DNA of 64,000 bases from an uncultured Rhodobiaceae bacterium (GCA_937907245.1 CALCUM010000003.1:745501-809500); one strand, 5' to 3'; positions 9,908 to 20,452 are shown, counted from the stretch's first letter. Numbers and translations are program-made. Notes: generated by a model not told the origin, from the letters alone.

Positions 9908-11105
9908 GATGGTCCAAAATCAGGCGCCCCGCCGGGCTGGCCTGCAGCCGTGTGGTGTCTGAAGACAATAGGCCCGCCTCGCGCAAACTCGTTACCCGCG
10001 CGGGCTCCAAATGAACCCCGCGGTCAGCCAGCGCCTCTAGGCCAACTCCCTCGACTAAGCGCAAGCCCAAAAGCACCGCTTCCATTTCAACACTCTCGCC
10101 ATCCAACACTTGTTCCTCGGCCCAGCCGTGACCGTCTTTCTCGACTTGCGCCAGCCATTGCGTCGGCGAGCGATGCGCTACACTCGACAAGCGCGCCGCT
10201 TTTTCAAGGCTGCTAACGCGGCCATGAGCACCCGGCCCAATGCCCAAATAATCGCCGCCTTGCCAGCTCGCCACATTGTGCCGACAGGCGTGGCCCTGTG
10301 CCGCGTGATTGGAAATCTCATAGGCGGGCAAGCCCGCGCGGGTGCATAGGCTTTGGGTAATCTCATACATATCGGCGGCGGCATCTTCGTCGGGCAAAGT
10401 TAATTTGCCGGCCGCTTGGTGCTTATAAAACAACGTATCTGGCTCAATGGTTAGCTGATACAGCGACATGTGTTGGGGCGCCAGCTCCAAAGCCGCCGAC
10501 AGCTCGCGGGCCCAAGCATCGGGTGTTTGGTTTGGGCGCGCATAGATAAGATCAAACGAAGCGCGCGGGAAAATACGCTGCGCCGCCTCGAAAGCAACGC
10601 GGGCATCTTGCGATGAATGGGTGCGGCCGAGAAACTTCAAGGCGGTGTCATCAAAAGCCTGCACCCCCAACGACAGTCGGGTGACGCCGGCCGCCCGCAA
10701 CGCTTTCAAATGCGGTTCGGGCGCGCTCATTGGATTGGCCTCTAGGGTTATTTCCGCGTCAGGCGCCAAACCCCACATCTCATCCATGGCCGATAAAATG
10801 CCCGCAACCAAATCCGGCGACATAAGCGACGGCGTGCCGCCCCCAAAAAACACTGTCTCGACAGGGCCTTGCGGACGCAAGCCTTGCGCATAAGCCAGCT
10901 CTTGGCGATACGCGCTTAGCCAGTCGGCAGGGCTGCCTTTGGCTTTATGCATAAGATGCACATTGAAATCGCAATAGGGGCAAATGGCGGCGCAAAACGG
11001 CCAATGCACATAGACCCCCAATGGCGGAAGATCGGCCTTGGTAGACAGAGGGCTAGCGGGCAATGTGGTCGACAAAACAAGCCTCAACCAATTGCGTGAA
11101 CGCAT
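9885..11105 (-). CDS. hemW: Heme chaperone HemW (radical SAM protein, formerly coproporphyrinogen III oxidase-like)
   Basis: A radical SAM protein related to HemN that binds heme and delivers it to respiratory enzymes. The 406-residue frame has the radical SAM cluster CAAICPYC (Cys38, Cys42, Cys45), the [10 protein letters not shown] glycine motif, and the C-terminal HemN domain. The ATG at 11105 overlaps rdgB by 53 bases and has no clear ribosome-binding site. A start closer to the rdgB stop codon, such as a TTG near residue 15, is also possible because the conserved part begins only at GVYVHWPF. The rph-rdgB-hemW order is common in alphaproteobacteria. Confidence 0.93.
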   Translation of the reverse strand: MRSRNWLRLVLSTTLPASPLSTKADLPPLGVYVHWPFCAAICPYCDFNVHLMHKAKGSPADWLSAYRQELAYAQGLRPQGPVETVFFGGGTPSLMSPDLVAGILSAMDEMWGLAPDAEITLEANPMSAPEPHLKALRAAGVTRLSLGVQAFDDTALKFLGRTHSSQDARVAFEAAQRIFPRASFDLIYARPNQTPDAWARELSAALELAPQHMSLYQLTIEPDTLFYKHQAAGKLTLPDEDAAADMYEITQSLCTRAGLPAYEISNHAAQGHACRHNVASWQGGDYLGIGPGAHGRVSSLEKAARLSSVAHRSPTQWLAQVEKDGHGWAEEQVLDGESVEMEAVLLGLRLVEGVGLEALADRGVHLEPARVTSLREAGLLSSDTTRLQASPAGRLILDHLIGRLLA

Positions 11106-11691
11106 CGGCGCGATGGGACATGGCGTGTTTGGCCTCTGGCGCCATTTCGCCGAAGGTTAAATCGCCGCCCAAGGGCAAAAATATCGGGTCATAGCCAAAG
11201 CCGTTTTTGCCGCGCATGGGCCAAACCAATGTGCCTTCGACCGTGCCTTCAAAGCTTTCGACATGGCCATCTGGCCAAGCCAAGGATAAGGCGCAAACAA
11301 ACCGCGCCGTGCGTGGCACCGGAGAGGTTTCGCCGCTCTGTTTTTGAGATATCGCCATTTCAATTTTATGCATGCCGAAATCAAAGTCTCGCCCCGTGGG
11401 GGTTTGTGCCCAACGCGCCGAATAAATGCCCGGCGCGCCGTCCAGCGCGTCGACCGCCAAACCACTGTCATCGGCCAAGGCGGGCAGACCCGCTTTCGTG
11501 GCCGAGGCCAGCGCCTTAAGCTCTGCATTGGCGATAAAGGTTTTGCCGGTTTCTTCTGGTTCAGGCAGACCCAATTCGTCGGCCCCCACTGTTTCCACAT
11601 CGAAACGCGTCAGCAGCTCGGCTATCTCAACCAGCTTGCCTTTATTGTGGCTTGCGACAATGAGCTTGTCTTCGCTGAAACGTCTCGCCAT
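11053..11691 (-). CDS. rdgB: Non-canonical purine NTP pyrophosphatase (RdgB/HAM1)
   Basis: Hydrolyses dITP, dXTP and ITP to monophosphates, clearing deaminated purines from the nucleotide pool. At 212 residues it matches the family. It has the substrate-binding SHNKGK at 14-19, the [13 protein letters not shown]-like segment [39 protein letters not shown] and the C-terminal SHRADAF. It starts 5 bases after the rph stop codon and is surely cotranscribed with it. Confidence 0.96.
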   Translation of the reverse strand: MARRFSEDKLIVASHNKGKLVEIAELLTRFDVETVGADELGLPEPEETGKTFIANAELKALASATKAGLPALADDSGLAVDALDGAPGIYSARWAQTPTGRDFDFGMHKIEMAISQKQSGETSPVPRTARFVCALSLAWPDGHVESFEGTVEGTLVWPMRGKNGFGYDPIFLPLGGDLTFGEMAPEAKHAMSHRADAFTQLVEACFVDHIAR

Positions 11692-11696
11692 GGGGA

Positions 11697-12455
11697 CTAC
11701 AGACCTACGGTTTTTTTCTGCAAGGCAACCAATTCGGCAATGCCGTTTTTGGCAAGGCTCATGATTTGCGCAAACTCATTTTCGTCAAAGGCTGCGCCTT
11801 CGGCGGTGGCTTGAATTTCCACCATTTTACCGGCGCCCGTCATCACGAAATTACCATCCGTGTCGGCCACGCTATCTTCATCATAATCGAGGTCCGCGAC
11901 AGGCAGACCCTCATAGATACCGCAAGAAAGGGCCGCCACTTGATCTAGCAAGACATCCCCCATAATCTCACCCGAGATAAGACCGTCGGTTTTCATTTTT
12001 TCGATGCAAACATAAAGCGCGACCCATGCGCCCGTAATCGACGCCGTGCGCGTGCCGCCATCGGCTTGGATAACATCGCAGTCGAGGCTTATCTGATTTT
12101 CGCCCAAGGCTTCGAGGTTAACAACGGCGCGCAGGCTGCGACCAATCAAACGCTGAATTTCTTGCGTGCGGCCCGATTGCTTACCCGCATTGGCTTCGCG
12201 GCGCATGCGCGACCCAGTTGAGCGAGGCAACATGCCGTATTCCGCCGTCACCCAACCACGACCCTGACCGCGCAACCAAGGCGGCACGCGGGTTTCTAGG
12301 GAAGCGGTGCACAACACATGCGTATCGCCAAACTTCACGAGGCACGAACCTTCCGCATGTTTGGATACATTGGTTTCAAGGCTGACGGCGCGCAGCTGGT
12401 TGGCGGAGCGGCCAGAAGGACGCTTTGTATCGCCGGAAGAAGAAGTCTGGGTCAT
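11697..12455 (-). CDS. rph: Ribonuclease PH
   Basis: A phosphate-dependent 3'-to-5' exoribonuclease that trims tRNA 3' ends. The 252-residue product carries an N-terminal GRSANQLR motif (usually GR-x3-Q-LR), [20 protein letters not shown], the RNA-binding [29 protein letters not shown] and the catalytic-site segment [16 protein letters not shown]. It is the first gene of rph-rdgB-hemW and is divergent from grpE. In many alphaproteobacteria hrcA sits between these two; here it does not. Confidence 0.97.
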   Translation of the reverse strand: MTQTSSSGDTKRPSGRSANQLRAVSLETNVSKHAEGSCLVKFGDTHVLCTASLETRVPPWLRGQGRGWVTAEYGMLPRSTGSRMRREANAGKQSGRTQEIQRLIGRSLRAVVNLEALGENQISLDCDVIQADGGTRTASITGAWVALYVCIEKMKTDGLISGEIMGDVLLDQVAALSCGIYEGLPVADLDYDEDSVADTDGNFVMTGAGKMVEIQATAEGAAFDENEFAQIMSLAKNGIAELVALQKKTVGL

Positions 12456-12572
12456 GCGAGTTCCTTTATAAAGACGGCTGGAATTTATAGCTTCGTTTTA
12501 TCTAGCCTGTCGGACTTAAGGAAACAAGCCGCCATCTTATAGAACATACGCATAGAATTAACGCGAGACCCC

Positions 12573-12601
12573 TTGACCTCGGCTCGCAGGACGCCTACCT
12601 A
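12573..12601 (+). promoter_or_regulatory. Candidate vegetative promoter for grpE
   Basis: TTGACC (12573-12578) and TACCTA (12596-12601) are separated by 17 bases and lie about 75 bases before the grpE start, in the 211-base gap shared with rph. The -35 box is good and the -10 box moderate. It is a by-eye match and other promoters, including a heat-shock one, may exist in the same gap. No CIRCE inverted repeat is visible. Confidence 0.35.
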
Positions 12602-12678
12602 AGCCCCAATAGGTTGGCCGCCTTTAACCTTGAGCGACCTTAGACTCTTAATCTTTAAACCGAACCGTGAGTGAAAAT

Positions 12679-13335
12679 ATGAGCGACGATAAAGACATAA
12701 ACGAAACGGACACGCCGACTGAAAATGAGGCGGAGCAGGATATCCAAGAAACAGAACAAGATACGGGCGCGCTAGATACGAGCCCAGAAGAGGGCATCGC
12801 CCCAGCAGACGAGGGGGCCGCTCCAGCAGAAGAAGGTGCCGCACCCGCAGAAGAGGCGCCGGCCCCACCTACACCCGAAGAGCAAATTGCAACCCTAAAC
12901 GATCAGGTTTTGCGCACTCTGGCTGAACTGGAAAACACCCGCCGCCGCGCCGAGCGCGATCGCAGCGAAGCGTTGAAATATGGCGCTGTGAGTTTTGCCC
13001 GTGACATGGTTGGCGTCGCCGATAATCTGCAACGAGCCTTAAAGGCCGCCAGCGAAATGGACGAAGCCAGCAAAACCGCGCTGCCAGAAACTGTACAAGC
13101 TGTGCTCGAAGGCGTGGCCGCCACCGAGCGAGACCTATTGGCTGCCTTGGGGCGCCATAAAGTAAAAGTATTATCGCCAATGGGCGAGAAATTTGATCCC
13201 AATTTGCACGAGGCTCTGTTTGAAGCCCCAGGCACGGGGCAAGATGCAGGCACAATTATCGATGTGATTGAGACCGGCTACCAAATGGAAGAGCGCCTTT
13301 TGCGCCCAGCCAAGGTAGGGATTGCAAAAGACTAA
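12679..13335 (+). CDS. grpE: Nucleotide exchange factor GrpE
   Basis: GrpE releases ADP from DnaK to reset the chaperone cycle. The product is 218 residues from ATG 12679, or 222 from an in-frame GTG at 12667. The first 75 residues are an acidic low-complexity tail with repeated APAEEGA-like units. The coiled coil follows (EEQIATLNDQVLRTLAELENTRRRAERDR), then the beta domain ending VIETGYQMEERLLRPAKVGIAK, which is the family signature. It lies 169 bases before dnaK. The expected partner hrcA is missing upstream. Confidence 0.96.
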   Translation: MSDDKDINETDTPTENEAEQDIQETEQDTGALDTSPEEGIAPADEGAAPAEEGAAPAEEAPAPPTPEEQIATLNDQVLRTLAELENTRRRAERDRSEALKYGAVSFARDMVGVADNLQRALKAASEMDEASKTALPETVQAVLEGVAATERDLLAALGRHKVKVLSPMGEKFDPNLHEALFEAPGTGQDAGTIIDVIETGYQMEERLLRPAKVGIAKD

Positions 13336-13422
13336 ACCGCATATAGATAGCAAGCCAAGGGGCCCCATCCTTAGGGTCTGGGCCAGAAAATAGCGCTTTT
13401 CTCGTCTAAATGACGATGAGGC

Positions 13423-13451
13423 CTTGTAGCCCAACCTTTGGCTACCTATAT
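13423..13451 (+). promoter_or_regulatory. Candidate RpoH (heat-shock sigma-32) promoter for dnaK
   Basis: CTTGTAG at 13423-13429 and CCTATAT at 13445-13451 are spaced 15 bases apart in the grpE-dnaK gap, 53 bases before the dnaK start. This resembles the sigma-32 pattern CTTGAAA, 11-16 bases, CCCATNT, and the looser alphaproteobacterial form with CTTG and a CTAT-type -10. With hrcA not seen upstream, RpoH would be the natural heat-shock input. The match is by eye. Confidence 0.45.
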
Positions 13452-13504
13452 AAACTCCAGATGAAACAAACCCGCCGCATGCGGGCAAAACAACGAGGCT
13501 TATT

Positions 13505-15427
13505 ATGGGCAAAGTAATTGGTATTGATTTAGGAACCACCAACTCATGTGTTGCCGTTATGGATGGCAGCACTCCCCGAGTGATTGAAAACGCCGAAGGC
13601 GCGCGCACGACCCCTTCCGTCGTGGCTTTTACCGAAGACGGCGAACGCCTGACCGGTCAACCCGCCAAACGCCAAGCGGTGACGAACCCTATCAACACAT
13701 TGTTCGCGATTAAGCGTCTGATTGGCCGTCGGTTTAACGACCCATCGACCAAGAAAGACATCGATATGGTGCCTTATAACATCGTCGCTTCCGACAGCGG
13801 AGATGCTTGGGTAGAGGCTGCCGGCGACACATATTCGCCATCGCAAGTCTCGGCTTTTATTTTGCAGAAAATGAAAGAAACCGCAGAAGGCTATCTCGGT
13901 GAGAGCGTCGACCAAGCGGTGATTACCGTTCCGGCTTACTTTAATGACGCGCAGCGCCAAGCCACCAAAGATGCGGGTAAAATTGCAGGCCTCGAAGTCT
14001 TGCGCATTATCAACGAGCCAACCGCGGCCGCTCTAGCCTATGGGTTGGATAAAAACGACGGCCAAACCATTGCGGTCTATGACCTGGGTGGCGGCACGTT
14101 TGATGTATCTATTTTGGAAATCGGCGACGGCGTATTCGAGGTGAAGTCCACCAATGGGGATACGTTCCTCGGCGGCGAAGATTTCGATATGGCTTTGGTT
14201 GAACATCTGGCTGACGAGTTTCACAAAGAAAACGGCATTGATTTGCGCGGCGATAAGTTAGCCCTGCAACGCCTGAAAGAAGCTGCGGAGAAGGCCAAAA
14301 TTGAGCTGTCCTCTTCGGCCCAAACCGAAGTGAACCTGCCGTTTATTACAGCCGATGCGTCGGGCCCGAAACATTTGAACTTGAAGCTGACGCGTTCCGC
14401 CTTTGAATCGCTGGTCGATGCTTTGGTGCAACGCACGCGTGGCCCATGCGAGGCGGCCATTAAAGACGCGGGCATTAACATTAAAGATATCGACGAAGTT
14501 GTGCTCGTGGGCGGTCAAACCCGCATGCCGCGCATTCGTGATTTTGTTAAAGATGTGTTCGGCAAAGAACCAAACATGAGCGTGAACCCAGATGAAGTGG
14601 TTGCCATGGGCGCCACCATTCAAGCGGGCGTTTTGCAAGGCGATGTGAAAGACGTGCTTCTGCTAGACGTGACACCTTTGTCTTTGGGTATCGAAACTTT
14701 GGGCGGCGTGTTTACCCGTCTCATCGATCGCAATACCACCATCCCAACCAAAAAGAGCCAAGTGTTCTCGACTGCCGATGACAATCAATCGGCCGTGACC
14801 ATCGCCGTCTATCAAGGCGAGCGCGAGATGGCAGCCGACAATAAGGCTCTGGGTCAATTTAACCTGGAAGGCATTCCGCCATCGCCGCGCGGCGTGCCGC
14901 AGATCGAAGTGACTTTCGATATTGATGCCAATGGTTTGGTTAACGTTTCGGCCGCCGATAAAGCGACGGGCAAAGAGCAAAACATTCGTATCGAAGCCTC
15001 AGGCGGCTTGTCGGATGATGACATCGAACAAATGGTCAAAGATGCGGAAGCCAACGCTGCGGAAGATAAAGACCGCCGCGAACAAGTGGAAGCGCGCAAT
15101 AACGCGGAAGGCCTTATTCATGCGACCGAGAAATCGATTGTTGAAAATGAGAGCCTAATCGAAGCTGGCGACAAAGAAGCAACCGAAGCGGCGATTGCCG
15201 ATTTGAAGGAAGCTCTGGAAGGCGACGACAGCGACGCGATTAGCGAAAAAGCTCAGGCACTCAGCGAAGCTGCGATGAAAATCGGGGAAGCTGTCTATAA
15301 AGCCCAGCAAGCCGAAAGCGATGCGGCGGCGGCACAAGACGCCAATGAAGATGGCGCCAATGTTGTGGATGCTGATTTCGAAGATGTTACAGAGCCAAAA
15401 GACGACGACGAAACAAAAGCGTCTTAA
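13505..15427 (+). CDS. dnaK: Molecular chaperone DnaK (Hsp70)
   Basis: ATP-dependent Hsp70 chaperone that folds new proteins and rescues aggregated ones with DnaJ and GrpE. The 640-residue protein begins with the nucleotide-binding [10 protein letters not shown] (6-15). It has [19 protein letters not shown], the adenosine motif [13 protein letters not shown], the linker [19 protein letters not shown] and the substrate-binding domain. The C-terminal lid ends in an acidic tail, DDDETKAS. Its strong codon bias fits a highly expressed gene. It is followed 60 bases later by dnaJ on the same strand. Confidence 0.99.
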   Translation: MGKVIGIDLGTTNSCVAVMDGSTPRVIENAEGARTTPSVVAFTEDGERLTGQPAKRQAVTNPINTLFAIKRLIGRRFNDPSTKKDIDMVPYNIVASDSGDAWVEAAGDTYSPSQVSAFILQKMKETAEGYLGESVDQAVITVPAYFNDAQRQATKDAGKIAGLEVLRIINEPTAAALAYGLDKNDGQTIAVYDLGGGTFDVSILEIGDGVFEVKSTNGDTFLGGEDFDMALVEHLADEFHKENGIDLRGDKLALQRLKEAAEKAKIELSSSAQTEVNLPFITADASGPKHLNLKLTRSAFESLVDALVQRTRGPCEAAIKDAGINIKDIDEVVLVGGQTRMPRIRDFVKDVFGKEPNMSVNPDEVVAMGATIQAGVLQGDVKDVLLLDVTPLSLGIETLGGVFTRLIDRNTTIPTKKSQVFSTADDNQSAVTIAVYQGEREMAADNKALGQFNLEGIPPSPRGVPQIEVTFDIDANGLVNVSAADKATGKEQNIRIEASGGLSDDDIEQMVKDAEANAAEDKDRREQVEARNNAEGLIHATEKSIVENESLIEAGDKEATEAAIADLKEALEGDDSDAISEKAQALSEAAMKIGEAVYKAQQAESDAAAAQDANEDGANVVDADFEDVTEPKDDDETKAS

Positions 15428-15487
15428 TCTTTTCGAACTCATCTTCACCCGTCTGGGGGCTTTGCCCGCGAATAGAGGAAGCCTGTT

Positions 15488-16606
15488 ATGGCCAAGGCCG
15501 ATTATTACGAGCTATTGGGCGTCGACCGTTCTGCGGATGCGGCCGGGCTGAAGTCTGCCTATCGCAAGATGGCCAAACAATATCATCCGGATCTCAATCC
15601 GGGGGATGCGGTAGCCGAGCAGAAGTTTAAAGAAGTCTCGGAAGCCTATGAGATTCTAAAAGACGACCAAAACCGCGCCGCTTATGACCAATATGGCCAT
15701 GCCGCTTTTGAAAATGGCGGTGGCCGTGGCGGGCCAGGCGGGGGCCAGGGTGGCGGCTTTGGCAGCGACTTTGGCGGCATGGGCGATATCTTCGAAGAGT
15801 TTTTTGGGGGGGGCCGCGGTGGCGGTGGCCGACGCCAACAAGCGGGGCGCGGCGATGATTTACGCGCCGAAGTCGAAATAACCCTGCAAGAGGCATTTGA
15901 CGGCACCGAACGCCAATTGAAATTAAACCGTGCGGCCGCTTGTGGAACTTGCTCGGGTTCGGGCGCCAAGGCAGGCAGCAAACCGACAACTTGTTCGGTC
16001 TGTCAGGGGCACGGTAAAGTGCGGGCGCAACAAGGCTTCTTCATGGTCGAGCGCACCTGCCACCAATGCCATGGCGCGGGCCAAACCATAAGTGACCCAT
16101 GCCGCGATTGCAGCGGCCGTGGGCAAGTTTCAGAAACGCGCAATCTATCTGTTTCCATCCCAGCCGGTGTCGAAGATGGCACGCGCATTCGCCTGTCCGG
16201 CGAAGGCAATGCCGGGCCGCAAGGTGCCAGCAATGGCGACCTCTATGTGTTTGTAAATCTGCGTCCGCACGCGTTTTTGCAACGCGATGGCGCCGATTTA
16301 TTTTGCGCCATGCCGGTTCCCTTCCATCTGGCCATTCGGGGTGGCGCCATTGAGGTGCCCCTTTTGGGTGGTAAAAAAGTAAAACTCACCCTGCCCGAGG
16401 GCGCCCAAGCGGGACAACAATTCCGCCTGCGTGGCAAAGGCATGCCGGTTTTGCGGTCGCGCAGCAGCGGCGATCTGTACGTGCAAATTGATATCGAAAC
16501 CCCCACAGGTCTCAGTCGCGCGCAGAAAAAACTACTGGATGCCTTCAGCGATAAATTGGACGATAGCAATTATCCCGACACCCAAGCCTTTCGCGATTTG
16601 AAGTAA
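15488..16606 (+). CDS. dnaJ: Chaperone protein DnaJ (Hsp40)
   Basis: Delivers substrates to DnaK and stimulates its ATPase. The 372-residue protein has a J domain with HPD at 33-35, a Gly/Phe-rich linker, four zinc-finger repeats ([32 protein letters not shown]) and the C-terminal peptide-binding domain with LRGKGMP. The start is preceded by AGAGGAAG. The linker contains a run of eight G bases at 15806-15813, which could be prone to replication slippage. Confidence 0.98.
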   Translation: MAKADYYELLGVDRSADAAGLKSAYRKMAKQYHPDLNPGDAVAEQKFKEVSEAYEILKDDQNRAAYDQYGHAAFENGGGRGGPGGGQGGGFGSDFGGMGDIFEEFFGGGRGGGGRRQQAGRGDDLRAEVEITLQEAFDGTERQLKLNRAAACGTCSGSGAKAGSKPTTCSVCQGHGKVRAQQGFFMVERTCHQCHGAGQTISDPCRDCSGRGQVSETRNLSVSIPAGVEDGTRIRLSGEGNAGPQGASNGDLYVFVNLRPHAFLQRDGADLFCAMPVPFHLAIRGGAIEVPLLGGKKVKLTLPEGAQAGQQFRLRGKGMPVLRSRSSGDLYVQIDIETPTGLSRAQKKLLDAFSDKLDDSNYPDTQAFRDLK

Positions 16607-16688
16607 CCTCGACAAGGCGACAAGATAAGTTTCCTCTCTCGACGATTATCGGAGCGCCTGCTATCATGCGGATAGATAGGAATTTGGC

Positions 16689-17498
16689 ATGAAACTAATT
16701 GTAAATGGATGTGCTGGCCGCATGGGTCAGGCGCTTACAAAATTAATTCTAGCAGACGAAACGCTCGAGCTGGTCGGCGGCCTTGAGCCCACGGGCAGTG
16801 AAGCCCTGGGGCAAGACTTAGGCACGCTAGCTGGCCAAGCTGCGTGTGGTATTATCGCCACAGACGACGCCCTAGACGCCATGCGCCAAGCCGATGGTGT
16901 GATTGATTTCACCGTGCCAGAGGCCAGCGTGCAGCTAGCAAGCCTCGCGGCACAAGCCCGCAATGTTCATATTATTGGCACAACAGGATTTAACCCCGAG
17001 CAAGAGGCGCAGATCGAAGCGGCTGCACGGCATGCAAAAATTGTAAAATCCGGCAATATGAGCCTTGGCGTTAATTTGCTCGCTGGCTTGGTAAGACAAG
17101 CGGCCGCCGCTTTGGACGAGGATTGGGATATCGAAGTGCTGGACATGCACCATCGCCACAAAATCGATGCGCCTTCTGGAACCGCGCTGCTATTGGCGGG
17201 CGCGGCTGCCGAGGGGCGTGAGGTGGCGCTCGACAAAGTGATTCAAAGCGGGCGCGACGGCATAACTGGCGCCAGAAACCCCGGGGACATTGGCATTGCC
17301 GCCTTGCGCGGAGGCTCTGTGGTGGGCGACCATGAGATTATTTTGGCTGGCGAGAACGAACAACTCCGCCTTGGCCACCGCGCCGAGACGCGCGATATTT
17401 TTGCTCGTGGCGCGCTAAAAGCCGCTATTTGGGCACACTCACAAGCGGAAGGCCTATACGACATGCAACATGTTTTAGGTCTCAAAGACCCCAAGTAA
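16689..17498 (+). CDS. dapB: 4-hydroxy-tetrahydrodipicolinate reductase
   Basis: NAD(P)H-dependent reductase in lysine and diaminopimelate synthesis, feeding peptidoglycan. The 269-residue product has the nucleotide-binding NGCAGRMGQ at 6-14, TTGFNPEQ, SGNMSLGVN and the catalytic motif HHRHKIDAPSGTA. It lies 82 bases after dnaJ and 39 bases before gpmA, the usual neighbourhood in several alphaproteobacteria. A DapC-type aminotransferase for the same pathway occurs at 58414. Confidence 0.97.
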   Translation: MKLIVNGCAGRMGQALTKLILADETLELVGGLEPTGSEALGQDLGTLAGQAACGIIATDDALDAMRQADGVIDFTVPEASVQLASLAAQARNVHIIGTTGFNPEQEAQIEAAARHAKIVKSGNMSLGVNLLAGLVRQAAAALDEDWDIEVLDMHHRHKIDAPSGTALLLAGAAAEGREVALDKVIQSGRDGITGARNPGDIGIAALRGGSVVGDHEIILAGENEQLRLGHRAETRDIFARGALKAAIWAHSQAEGLYDMQHVLGLKDPK

Positions 17499-17537
17499 CC
17501 CAAGAGATTTTTACCAAAAAGTGAAGAGGATTAGAGT

Positions 17538-18158
17538 ATGAGCCGCCTTGTTTTAGTGCGTCACGGCCAAAGTGAATGGAATGAAAAGAACCTATTTACG
17601 GGCTGGCGCGACCCCGGCCTTACCGCCCAAGGCGTCGATGAAGCGCATGCGGCGGGTCGGGCTTTGAAGGCCGCGGGCGCTAAATTTGATTTGGCTTTCA
17701 CCTCTAATTTACAGCGCGCACAAAAAACACTGGCCCTTTTGTTAGAAGACCTTCTGCCAGGCGGTGACTTGCCTACCACTCGCCATGAAGCTTTGAACGA
17801 GCGAGACTATGGCGATCTGGCTGGCCTCAATAAAGATGACGCGCGCGAAAAATGGGGCGAAGACCAAGTGCATATTTGGCGTCGTTCTTTCGATATACCG
17901 CCCCCGGGTGGGGAGAGCCTAAAAGACACAGCCGACCGAGTATTGCCTTATTTCGATGCCGAAATTATGCCGCTTCTCAAACAAGGCAAAGACATTCTCA
18001 TTGCCGCGCATGGCAATAGTTTGCGCGCGCTGGTGATGCAATTGGATGGCTTAAGCTCTGAAGAGATTATCGATGTGAACATTGGCACGGGTGTGCCCTA
18101 CTGCTATGAGCTAGACGCGCAAGGCGGTGTGACGTCGAAAGAAATTCTCGAGCGGTAA
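17538..18158 (+). CDS. gpmA: 2,3-bisphosphoglycerate-dependent phosphoglycerate mutase
   Basis: Interconverts 3- and 2-phosphoglycerate in glycolysis and gluconeogenesis. The 206-residue protein has the phosphohistidine motif RHGQSEWN at 8-15, [10 protein letters not shown], the segment [26 protein letters not shown] and the second catalytic His in [10 protein letters not shown]. It is shorter than the approximately 250-residue E. coli enzyme, as is usual for alphaproteobacterial forms. It is convergent with the DUF2244 gene 7 bases downstream. Confidence 0.95.
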   Translation: MSRLVLVRHGQSEWNEKNLFTGWRDPGLTAQGVDEAHAAGRALKAAGAKFDLAFTSNLQRAQKTLALLLEDLLPGGDLPTTRHEALNERDYGDLAGLNKDDAREKWGEDQVHIWRRSFDIPPPGGESLKDTADRVLPYFDAEIMPLLKQGKDILIAAHGNSLRALVMQLDGLSSEEIIDVNIGTGVPYCYELDAQGGVTSKEILER

Positions 18159-18165
18159 ATGCCTT

Positions 18166-18705
18166 CTAGGCACGCTGTCCATAATCTGGGCTGGCATCCT
18201 CGCCTTGATGGGCGGGGCCAGCATTGAGCATTTGTTTGAGGCTGAGCTGTAGACGAGCTGCCAATTCAGCTCGCTCGTCTGGCGGCAAAAAGGCCCCAAC
18301 AGAAACATATTTACCGTGGCTCGACAAAATCAGATTGCCAATATCTTCGCCATCTTGGCCTAAGCGTTCTAGCTTCAGGCGCACCCAATAGGGGTCGAAC
18401 GACCATTCACGCGATAGGCCTGTAGCCGATACCTGCCCAAAAATTAACTTCCCGTCTCGCATCGCCAAAGTTTCATAGCGGCGCGCATATCGGTAATTTA
18501 GACGAAAAAAGAAATATAAAAGCACCACGTCCAGACCAAAGAAGCCAAACACGGGCCAAGCGCCCAACGACCAAAAGTAACCGCCAAGGGCAAATGAGGC
18601 GCCGCCAAAAATTGCCATCAACCATAAAAACCCGCGCTGCGACAACGAGCGGTTGGGGCGCAAGGTGAGGCTGAAATTGGACGGTAAGGCAGTAAATGTT
18701 TCCAT
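18166..18705 (-). CDS. DUF2244 domain-containing integral membrane protein
   Basis: A 179-residue protein of the DUF2244 family, whose role is unknown. The N-terminal FSLTLRPNRSLSQRGFLWLM motif is characteristic of the family. Two adjacent membrane segments follow, at about residues 25-45 and 50-70, then an RYARRYETL junction and a C-terminal soluble part with the motifs EWSFDPYWVRL and LSSHGKYVSVGAFLPPDER. In many alphaproteobacteria this gene neighbours nth, as here, where it is divergent from it. Confidence 0.85.
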   Translation of the reverse strand: METFTALPSNFSLTLRPNRSLSQRGFLWLMAIFGGASFALGGYFWSLGAWPVFGFFGLDVVLLYFFFRLNYRYARRYETLAMRDGKLIFGQVSATGLSREWSFDPYWVRLKLERLGQDGEDIGNLILSSHGKYVSVGAFLPPDERAELAARLQLSLKQMLNAGPAHQGEDASPDYGQRA

Positions 18706-18777
18706 GCTGAGTTAAATAAGTCGCCCGCGCCCAGAAGCAAGTCTGGCGTCCGATTTATGATTTCGCTATGATAGGGC

Positions 18778-19416
18778 ATGAAAGTTGCCCAAATCCCCGA
18801 GTTTTTCGAACGCTTATCGCGCGACGACCCCGCGCCGCGAACCGAGCTTGATTTCTCTAATCATTTTACACTGTTGGTGGCCGTTGTGCTGTCTGCTCAA
18901 GCCACCGATATTGGCGTCAATAAAGCCACCAAAACGCTATTCGCCCGCGCCGATACGCCCGAGAAAATGGTCGCCTTAGGGGAAGATGCCATTCGCGACG
19001 AAGTAAAAACCATCGGCCTGTACCGCAATAAAGCGAAAAATGTTTTCGCTCTTTCGCAACAATTGGTGGCCCAGCATAACAGCACCGTTCCCGACGATAT
19101 GGAAACCCTCTTGAGCCTGCCGGGGGTGGGCCGCAAAACAGCCAATGTAGTGATGAATGAAGCCTTTGGCGTCGCCACTTTTGCCGTCGACACACATGTG
19201 TTTCGGGTCTCCAATCGCACAGGTTTAGCGCCAGGCAAAACAGAGTTGGCGGTAGAGAAAAAACTCGACCGACGCATCCAAGACCCCTATCGACGCCACG
19301 CCCATCATTGGTTGATTTTGCACGGTCGCTATGTTTGTTTGGCCCGCAAACCCAAATGTTATAATTGCTTGGTGCACGACTTATGTCGGTTCAAGCCAAA
19401 AACCGAAACTGCTTAA
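18778..19416 (+). CDS. nth: Endonuclease III
   Basis: Bifunctional DNA glycosylase and AP lyase that removes oxidised pyrimidines in base-excision repair. The 212-residue protein closely follows the E. coli enzyme. It has LSAQATDIGVNKAT, the helix-hairpin-helix LPGVGRKTANVV with the catalytic Lys, and VDTHVFRVSNR with the catalytic Asp. The [4Fe-4S] ligands are intact in the C-x6-C-x2-C-x5-C pattern at the C terminus. It is followed 25 bases later by the PfkB kinase gene. Confidence 0.98.
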   Translation: MKVAQIPEFFERLSRDDPAPRTELDFSNHFTLLVAVVLSAQATDIGVNKATKTLFARADTPEKMVALGEDAIRDEVKTIGLYRNKAKNVFALSQQLVAQHNSTVPDDMETLLSLPGVGRKTANVVMNEAFGVATFAVDTHVFRVSNRTGLAPGKTELAVEKKLDRRIQDPYRRHAHHWLILHGRYVCLARKPKCYNCLVHDLCRFKPKTETA

Positions 19417-19441
19417 TCCCCGATACGAAAGAGAATAGCTC

Positions 19442-20449
19442 ATGACAGATACCGCCCCTGACGCCCGCCGCCTAATTACCGGTATGGGCGCTGCCTTGGT
19501 CGATCTTTTTGCCGATGTTCAAGACACCGAGCTGGAGGCGCTTGGTAGCCCTAAGGCATCCATGTCTTTAATCGAGCCAGACCAATCTGCGGCCCTGCAA
19601 ACGTCTGTCTCTGTGCATACCCATCAGCCTGGCGGTTCGGCCGCCAATAGCGTGGCGGGCATCGCAAGCCTTGGTCTCGCAACGGGGTTTATCGGTAAGG
19701 TTTCCGATGACGCTTTGGGGCAGGTTTTTTGCCAAGCGTTTCAACAGCTAAACGTCGCTTTCCCAAGCCGTCCCGAAACCGACCTGCCGACCGGGCATTG
19801 TCTTGTGTTGGTCACCCCCGATGCTGAGCGCACCATGCACACCGTATTGGGCGCCTCTGTTACCACCTCAAGCAAAGACTTAGACGAGGCCGTTTTGGCA
19901 CAAACCGGCTTGTTTTTTGCCGAGGGTTATATTTGGGATAGCCCCAGCGCGCGCCAAGCCTTTTTAGACGCTGCCGAACGGGTGCGCGCCCAAGGCGGTA
20001 AGGTTGGGTTTTCCTTGGCCGATGGGTTTTGCGTCACCCGCCATCACGCTGATTTTATGAGCCTCTTAGACAGCCACATCGACATTTTGCTGGCCAATGA
20101 AACTGAAATTGCCGCTCTCTTTGGTAGCCAAGACCCGGTTGGGTTGGCGCCACATTTTGCCGCGCATAACCTGCTGGGCGCTGTAACCTATGGCGCCGAT
20201 GGCGCGGTCGTTTTCGAGGGCGCCACGACCCACAAAATCGCTGCGCAAAAAGTCGAAGACATCGTCGATCTTACCGGCGCGGGCGACCAATTCGCGGCTG
20301 GCTTTTTAGCTGGCCTACATCGCGGGCATGCGCCAGAAATTGCGGGTAAAATGGGCATCATCGCGGCCAGTCAGGTAATCCAACAGTTCGGGCCGCGTCC
20401 GCAAACCGATGTGGGTGCCCAGCTTAAAGCCCAAGGCCTGGCGCTTTAA
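19442..20449 (+). CDS. PfkB family carbohydrate/adenosine kinase
   Basis: An ATP-dependent kinase of the ribokinase/PfkB family, 335 residues. The N-terminal ALVDLFADVQD and HTHQPGGSAANSVAGIASLGL contain the substrate-binding glycines. The C-terminal signature DLTGAGDQFAAGFLAGL includes the catalytic Asp. In alphaproteobacteria, genes of this type are often annotated as adenosine kinase, but the substrate cannot be decided from sequence alone. Its 3' end nearly touches the convergent coaA. Confidence 0.88.
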   Translation: MTDTAPDARRLITGMGAALVDLFADVQDTELEALGSPKASMSLIEPDQSAALQTSVSVHTHQPGGSAANSVAGIASLGLATGFIGKVSDDALGQVFCQAFQQLNVAFPSRPETDLPTGHCLVLVTPDAERTMHTVLGASVTTSSKDLDEAVLAQTGLFFAEGYIWDSPSARQAFLDAAERVRAQGGKVGFSLADGFCVTRHHADFMSLLDSHIDILLANETEIAALFGSQDPVGLAPHFAAHNLLGAVTYGADGAVVFEGATTHKIAAQKVEDIVDLTGAGDQFAAGFLAGLHRGHAPEIAGKMGIIAASQVIQQFGPRPQTDVGAQLKAQGLAL

Positions 20450-20452
20450 AAA

